Source: Alphaproteobacteria bacterium
Lineage (GTDB): Bacteria > Pseudomonadota > Alphaproteobacteria > UBA828
Length of the DNA stretch: 11,504 nucleotides
Assembly (NCBI GenBank): GCA_030604165.1
Contig: JAUVWK010000053.1
Coordinates: 1-11,504 of the forward strand
Reading direction: 5' to 3'
The position numbers were made by a program, and so were the translations under genes. Every line of letters begins with the position of its first letter. The stretch's first letter is position 1. The notes beneath the pieces were generated by a model, which was given only the letters and a program-made list of their open reading frames with translations, had not been told where the DNA came from and did no database searches. This document shows, in pieces, positions 7,510 to 11,504 of the stretch.

Positions 7510-7702
7510 GTTGAAACCTCCCGATGCTTTTTCGTTTTATGCGCCGCAGTTGGTACGGCACGGCGTACATTTTGCGCTAGTATAACGACAAATCGGCCGC
7601 GCGCGCCTACCGAATTCGGCGGCGCTCCGGGGATTGCACAAAGGTTCGGCACACAACCGAGCTACGGGACGTACAGCGCAGACGATATAGGGAGACGTTC
7701 AC
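7510..7702. promoter_or_regulatory. Divergent control region between binding protein and amidohydrolase operon
   Basis: This 193-bp gap must hold the promoters of both the minus-strand binding-protein gene and the plus-strand operon. A -10-like element occurs on each strand in the same place: TATAAC on plus (7581-7586) and TATACT on minus (7584-7579); no convincing -35 stands at the right distance for either. A 10-bp palindrome CCGAATTCGG (7610-7619) and the second copy of the 13-bp repeat are possible regulator sites. The strand facing the operon has AGGGAG at 7689-7694 as ribosome site. No regulator gene is in the window. Confidence 0.45.
7646..7658 (+). repeat. 13-bp direct repeat, copy 2 (TCGGCACACAACC)
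   Basis: This is identical to 6287-6299. This copy is 44 bp upstream of the amidohydrolase start and is itself framed as GGTT (7643-7646) and AACC (7655-7658), a short inverted repeat, so it could be an operator. The evidence is position only. Confidence 0.35.
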
Positions 7703-9250
7703 ATGGCATCGACGCTACTTCGAGGACGCTGGGTAATCTCCGACCCCGCACAATTGCCCGACGGCGGCATCGTGGACAATGGAGCGGTGGCGATCGAGGA
7801 CGACACGATCACGGAGGTGGGCGGATACGAGACTCTCAAGGCGCGGTTTCCCGACGCGAAGGAGATCGGCTCGAACGCGCATATTGTCATTCCCGGCCTC
7901 GTCAACGCGCACGATCACGGACGAGGCATTCAGGCCCATCGCCTCGGCATGGCGGACGACTATCTCGAGCCTTGGTTACTGGACTTCTGGCGCGCCCATC
8001 CGCTGGACACGCACCTCGACACCCTTTACTGCGCCATTCAGCAGCTCAAAGCGGGCATCACCACGGTGGTCCACTCGGGCTATTGGCGCGACTGGAGCAA
8101 GCCCGAACAGGAAGCGGCGGATGCATTGGAGGCCTATGATGAGGTAGGTATCCGGTTGTCCTTCGCCCCGCTTGCCATAGATCAGAACACCTTCGTCTAT
8201 CAGGACGACGAAACCTTTCTGGAATCGCTGCCTGACGAGATCGCCAATAATATCCGAGGCGCGCTCGAAGGCATGAATCCACCACCGGGATATGACTGGG
8301 CGGAACACACCTGTGCATTGATCGAAAAATACGCCAACCACCCCCGCATCCAGATCCTCTTCGGGCCGACGGGTCCCGAATGGTGTTCACGTCCTCTCCT
8401 GGAAAAGTCTGCCAGACTCGCCAAGGAGATGGGCGTCGGTATTCATGCCCACTGTTTGGAGTCGCCAATCCAGCGCGACTTCTTTCAACGAACCTACGGC
8501 CAATGCGGCGTGGCATATCTGAGGGATTGCGGCTTGCTGGGGCCGAAAACGGCGCTCGCGCATTGCACCTGGTTTGGCGAAGAAGACATCGCCATTTGCG
8601 CCGAGACGGGAACCAGCGTCTGTCACAATGCAAGCTCGAATTTGCGACTGCGAAACGGGATCGCCCCCGTCGCCCGGATGCTCGAACTCGGTGTCAATGT
8701 CGGCATCGGGATGGACAGCTTCTCGCTCAACAGCGACGACGACATGCTGCGGGAAATGCGCCTGGTGGAGAACATCCACCATATGCCGAAAGGCGGCGTT
8801 GCCTATGAGCCTTGCCCAAGCGGGGCCGATGTGTTTCGCATGGCGACCCTCGGCGGCGCCAAAGCATCGACCTTCGATGCAGAGATCGGGGCCCTTCTTA
8901 CGGGACGTCAGGCTGACGCGGTCCTGATCGACTACGAAGCACTCTCGAAACCCTATCTGGATCCTCGTGTCACTCCGCACGACGCTATCCTGCGCCTGGC
9001 CAACGCCTCCCATGTCGATACGGTAATGGTCGCGGGAGAGTTGCTCGTTGTCGGCGGGGTCTACCAACGGCAGGACGAGGCAGCGATCGCTCGTCGTCTG
9101 GCCGAACTCGCGGAACAAGAACCGGCCGAGCACCTGAAACGCTTTTTCGAAGCCGTCGGCCCGGCCCGGCCCTATGTCGCAGCATTCTTCGAAAAGAACT
9201 ACGGCCGTTCAGACGTGGCTCCCTACTACACGGTGAATTCATCGCGCTAG
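7703..9250 (+). CDS. Metal-dependent amidohydrolase/deaminase, TRZ/ATZ-type
   Basis: This 515-residue enzyme of the amidohydrolase superfamily probably removes an amino group from, or hydrolyses, a C-N bond of a nitrogenous compound in the cytoplasm (no signal peptide). The metal and catalytic set of the deaminase-like subtype is complete: HDH at 70-72, H250 followed by E253 (HAHCLES), H287 (ALAHCTW) and D338 (GIGMDS). The segment CHNASSNLRL (307-316) followed by NGIAPV is the usual ATZ/TRZ/SAH-deaminase signature. There is no carboxylated-lysine subtype motif. A C-terminal extension (about 456-515) makes it longer than the common 440-470 residues. The start ATG has AGGGAG 8 nt upstream. It heads an operon with two permeases and an ATPase 32 bp behind, so its substrate is probably what the transporter imports. 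The exact substrate cannot be read from the sequence; cytosine, guanine, SAH, triazine-like or amidine compounds are all within the family's range. Confidence 0.92.
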   Translation: MASTLLRGRWVISDPAQLPDGGIVDNGAVAIEDDTITEVGGYETLKARFPDAKEIGSNAHIVIPGLVNAHDHGRGIQAHRLGMADDYLEPWLLDFWRAHPLDTHLDTLYCAIQQLKAGITTVVHSGYWRDWSKPEQEAADALEAYDEVGIRLSFAPLAIDQNTFVYQDDETFLESLPDEIANNIRGALEGMNPPPGYDWAEHTCALIEKYANHPRIQILFGPTGPEWCSRPLLEKSARLAKEMGVGIHAHCLESPIQRDFFQRTYGQCGVAYLRDCGLLGPKTALAHCTWFGEEDIAICAETGTSVCHNASSNLRLRNGIAPVARMLELGVNVGIGMDSFSLNSDDDMLREMRLVENIHHMPKGGVAYEPCPSGADVFRMATLGGAKASTFDAEIGALLTGRQADAVLIDYEALSKPYLDPRVTPHDAILRLANASHVDTVMVAGELLVVGGVYQRQDEAAIARRLAELAEQEPAEHLKRFFEAVGPARPYVAAFFEKNYGRSDVAPYYTVNSSR

Positions 9251-9282
9251 AACTGCCGCCTCGTTGAGGGGATCTTAGGACA

Positions 9283-10173
9283 TTGTTGGCGAGAGTAGCA
9301 GGGCGTCGGGCCAGGGCCTTGCCGCGGATCGGCGCGGAGACGGCACGCGGCTGGGGATTCCTGCTGCCGGGAGTGCTTTGGACGATCGCCTTCTTCGTTC
9401 TCCCGCTGGCGATCATGGTGCTCTACAGTTTTTGGCAGCGCGTGGGCAGCGTCCTGGTGACCGACTTCACCACCGCCAACTATGAGCGTTTCTTCGCCCA
9501 GACCGCTCTCACCAAGGCCCTGACCAATTCGCTCGAAGTCACGGCGATCACCGTTGTGGTGAGCGTCCTGCTGGCCTATCCACTCGCCTACATCCTTGCT
9601 TACCATGTGCCGCGGCGTTGGCAGCGCATAGCGCTCGTCCTGGCGATTCTGCCGTTTTGGACCTCTTACCTGGTTCGCTCCTACAGCTGGCTCCTGGTCC
9701 TCGCCGAAGGCGGCATCGTCAATTCGGCGTTGCTCGGGCTCGGTTTGATCGACGAGCCCATCCCGATGGCGCATAACCGCGGCGCAACGATCTTGGGCTT
9801 CGTGCATTTCTTCACGATGCTGCTGACGCTCACAATCTTTGCAAATCTCGTTCAGATTCCGCGCAATTACCGGCTCGCCGCGGCCGACCTCGGTGCGTCG
9901 CGCTTAAAGGTGTTTTTGCGCGTCACCCTTCCCCTCTCCCTGCCGGGTGTGGCCGTGGGCGCCTTCCTCACTTTTGTGATCGCGATCGGCGATTTCATCA
10001 CGCCACAGATCCTCGGCGGCAACAAGGAACTGCTGATGCCGCAAGCGATCATGCTCCAGATCGGGCGCCGCGGCGATTTTCCCATGGCCACGGCCATGGG
10101 CCTGATCCTCATGCTGGTGGTGACGGCCGTCTTCCTGGCGTGCGCCAGATGGTTGAAGATGGAGCGCGTCTAG
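9283..10173 (+). CDS. ABC transporter permease, PotB/PotH-like
   Basis: This first inner-membrane permease of a polyamine-family importer has about 296 residues. Six membrane segments are visible at roughly 25-48, 86-108, 116-140, 168-190, 222-245 and 270-290. The EAA loop that docks on the ATPase is YRLAAADLGASRLKVFLRVT (196-215), ending in LP. The segments LPFWTSYLVRSYSW (123-136) and GGIVNSALLGLGL (143-155) are typical of PotB/PotH. The start is uncertain: no ATG or GTG precedes the first membrane segment in frame. TTG at 9283 or TTG at 9286 is used; AGGA at 9277-9280 fits the second better (5 nt). The gene lies 32 bp behind the amidohydrolase and 3 bp ahead of the second permease. Confidence 0.94.
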   Translation: MLARVAGRRARALPRIGAETARGWGFLLPGVLWTIAFFVLPLAIMVLYSFWQRVGSVLVTDFTTANYERFFAQTALTKALTNSLEVTAITVVVSVLLAYPLAYILAYHVPRRWQRIALVLAILPFWTSYLVRSYSWLLVLAEGGIVNSALLGLGLIDEPIPMAHNRGATILGFVHFFTMLLTLTIFANLVQIPRNYRLAAADLGASRLKVFLRVTLPLSLPGVAVGAFLTFVIAIGDFITPQILGGNKELLMPQAIMLQIGRRGDFPMATAMGLILMLVVTAVFLACARWLKMERV

Positions 10174-10176
10174 CCG

Positions 10177-10980
10177 ATGCGCAGACTTACTTTCGACACA
10201 CTCAGGGTTTTGCCCGTCGGCGCATATGTGACGCTGTGCTACGGCTTCATTTTCCTTCCTGTCGCGGTGCTGGTGCTGTTCTCCTTCCAAGACGGCACGC
10301 TGCCGGTTCCGCCGTTCAAGGGGGTCTCGCTGCAGTGGTACGAGCGCGTCTTCGAGAGCCGGCGCGTAATGGACGCACTTTGGAATTCGATCTCCGTTGC
10401 CGTTCTCTCTTCCGCCGTGGCGACGGCGCTGGGATTCCTCGCAGCCTACGGCCTCGCCCGGCACCGGCTGCCGGGAAGCGGCGCGATGCAGTGGCTGATG
10501 ATGGCGCCGATCAGCGTTTCCTACCTGATCATCGGGATGGGATTGTTGATCACGTACAACGAGGTGGGTGTGCCAAAATCGCTGCTCGGGCTCGGCATCG
10601 GCCATGTGGTGATCAATCTGCCCATCACGTTTGGCATCCTTTACAGCCAGATGGGCGCGCATCAAGCCAACATCGAGCGGGCGGCGCGCGATCTCGGTGC
10701 GGCCGAATGGCAAGTCCTATTATTGGTCTCTGTGCCGATGCTTTGGCCTGCGCTCATAGCCGGTTTCTGCCTGTCCTTCACCCTTTCGTGGGACGAGTTC
10801 ATCATTGCGTTTTTCGTTACGCGGTTTGACGTCACACTGCCGGTCGAGATCTGGAGTATGCTACGAACGGGATTGAACCCGATGACGAACGCCGCCGGCA
10901 CATTGGTTTTCTTCATTTCCATGCTGCTTGTCGTGATTGTAGAGCTTTCGCTCCTTCGAAGGCGTCGGCGCAATGCCTAG
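10177..10980 (+). CDS. ABC transporter permease, PotC/PotI-like
   Basis: This second inner-membrane permease, 267 residues, pairs with the PotB-like subunit. Six membrane segments are visible at about 12-37, 66-93, 104-127, 137-159, 190-213 and 239-259. The EAA loop is IERAARDLGAAEWQVLLLVS (166-185), with P187 after it. LPITFGILYSQM (148-159) and LSWDEFIIAFFVT (203-215) are characteristic of PotC/PotI. The C-terminus is strongly basic (RRRRR), as expected for a cytoplasmic tail. The ATG is 3 bp after the previous stop, with GGAG inside the end of the upstream gene as ribosome site, so the two permeases are translationally linked. The last 8 bp overlap the ATPase gene. Confidence 0.95.
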   Translation: MRRLTFDTLRVLPVGAYVTLCYGFIFLPVAVLVLFSFQDGTLPVPPFKGVSLQWYERVFESRRVMDALWNSISVAVLSSAVATALGFLAAYGLARHRLPGSGAMQWLMMAPISVSYLIIGMGLLITYNEVGVPKSLLGLGIGHVVINLPITFGILYSQMGAHQANIERAARDLGAAEWQVLLLVSVPMLWPALIAGFCLSFTLSWDEFIIAFFVTRFDVTLPVEIWSMLRTGLNPMTNAAGTLVFFISMLLVVIVELSLLRRRRRNA

Positions 10981-11504
10981 GCCGACGCCTCCGCAGGTCG
11001 AGCTTCGCAACATCACCAAGATGTATGGCCAGGTGTGCGCGGTCGATGACCTCTCGCTCACAATCCCTCGGGGCCAGTTCGTCGTCTTGCTCGGCCCTTC
11101 CGGGAGCGGCAAGACAACCGTGTTGTCGGTCATCGGCGGATTCGTGGAGGCAAACGAGGGCCAGGTTTTGATCGACGGGCGCGAGATGGCTCGCGTGGCG
11201 GCCGCCAGACGTCCGACCGCAACCGTCTTCCAGGACTATGCACTGTTCCCGCATATGAGAGTGGAAGGCAATGTCGCGTTCGGACTGGCGATGCATCACG
11301 TGCCGCGCCGTGATCGCCCAGCGCGAGTCGAGACAGCACTCAAACTGGTGGGTCTCGCGAACATGGGCTCGCGACGGATCGATCAGTTGTCGGGCGGCCA
11401 GCGACAACGCGTGGCGCTCGCCCGCGCCCTGGTCGTCGAACCCGACGTATTGGTGCTCGACGAGCCCCTCGGCGCACTCGACCTCAATCTCCGGCATCAA
11501 ATGC
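10973..11504 (+). CDS. ABC transporter ATPase, PotA-like, C-terminus off the window
   Basis: This nucleotide-binding subunit powers the importer; 177 residues are present of an expected 330-380. Walker A is GPSGSGKTT (41-49), the Q-loop VFQDYALFPHM (85-95), the signature LSGGQ (139-143), Walker B VLVLDEP (159-165) with catalytic E164, and the D-loop GALD (167-170). The H-loop and the C-terminal regulatory TOBE domain lie beyond the window. The ATG overlaps the upstream permease by 8 bp, so translation is coupled. An alternative start is the ATG at residue 17, but that would remove the conserved first strand (VELRNITKMYG), so the upstream ATG is preferred. It closes the set of importer parts. 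Confidence 0.95.
   Translation, partial: MPRPTPPQVELRNITKMYGQVCAVDDLSLTIPRGQFVVLLGPSGSGKTTVLSVIGGFVEANEGQVLIDGREMARVAAARRPTATVFQDYALFPHMRVEGNVAFGLAMHHVPRRDRPARVETALKLVGLANMGSRRIDQLSGGQRQRVALARALVVEPDVLVLDEPLGALDLNLRHQM

Noticed and set aside
6613..8139. Plus-strand 508-residue frame spanning the binding protein, the divergent gap and the start of the amidohydrolase
   Set aside because: It crosses two well-supported genes in the wrong frame or strand, and its composition is not protein-like.
1..11504. CRISPR array, rRNA, tRNA, riboswitch or phage module
   Set aside because: No regularly spaced repeats, RNA-gene signatures or phage-type genes were seen on either strand.

Overview
The window looks like chromosomal DNA of an alphaproteobacterium, most likely of the Rhodospirillales type. 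The grounds are high GC, a proton-translocating transhydrogenase whose alpha subunit begins as a separate PntAA-type gene (the Rhodospirillum arrangement), and alphaproteobacterial-style AarF/ABC1 and M3B peptidase genes. This placement is inferred from protein character only; there is no rRNA or other marker in the window.

Left part (1-6163), very GC-rich housekeeping genes. On the minus strand, read right to left, are an oligoendopeptidase F (4221-2425), an ABC1/AarF-type atypical kinase 19 bp behind it (2405-1056), and then, after a 223-bp gap, the NAD-binding transhydrogenase subunit PntAA (832-1, cut by the window edge). The gap carries a perfect FNR/FixK-like inverted repeat (TTGAC-N4-GTCAA). 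Divergent from pepF, on the plus strand, is a long-chain acyl-CoA synthetase (4382-6163, GTG start).

Junction (6164-6393). No gene is seen here. It contains several inverted repeats, including two overlapping, mutually exclusive hairpins just beyond the stop codon of the next minus-strand gene. Base composition falls noticeably to the right of it.

Right part (6394-11504), a transport-plus-hydrolase cluster. A Tat-targeted, PotD/PotF-family binding protein lies on the minus strand (7509-6394). Divergent from it across a 193-bp control region is a plus-strand operon: a metal-dependent TRZ/ATZ-type amidohydrolase (7703-9250), a PotB-like permease (9283-10173), a PotC-like permease (10177-10980) and a PotA-like ATPase (10973 to the window edge). 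Gene spacings are 32, 3 and -8 bp. Together these make a complete ABC importer of the polyamine family plus one cytoplasmic hydrolase/deaminase, so the likely job is uptake and hydrolytic opening or deamination of a nitrogenous organic compound. The binding protein lacks the acidic residues that hold spermidine or putrescine in PotD, so the ligand is probably not an ordinary polyamine. That substrate is the main unknown of the window.
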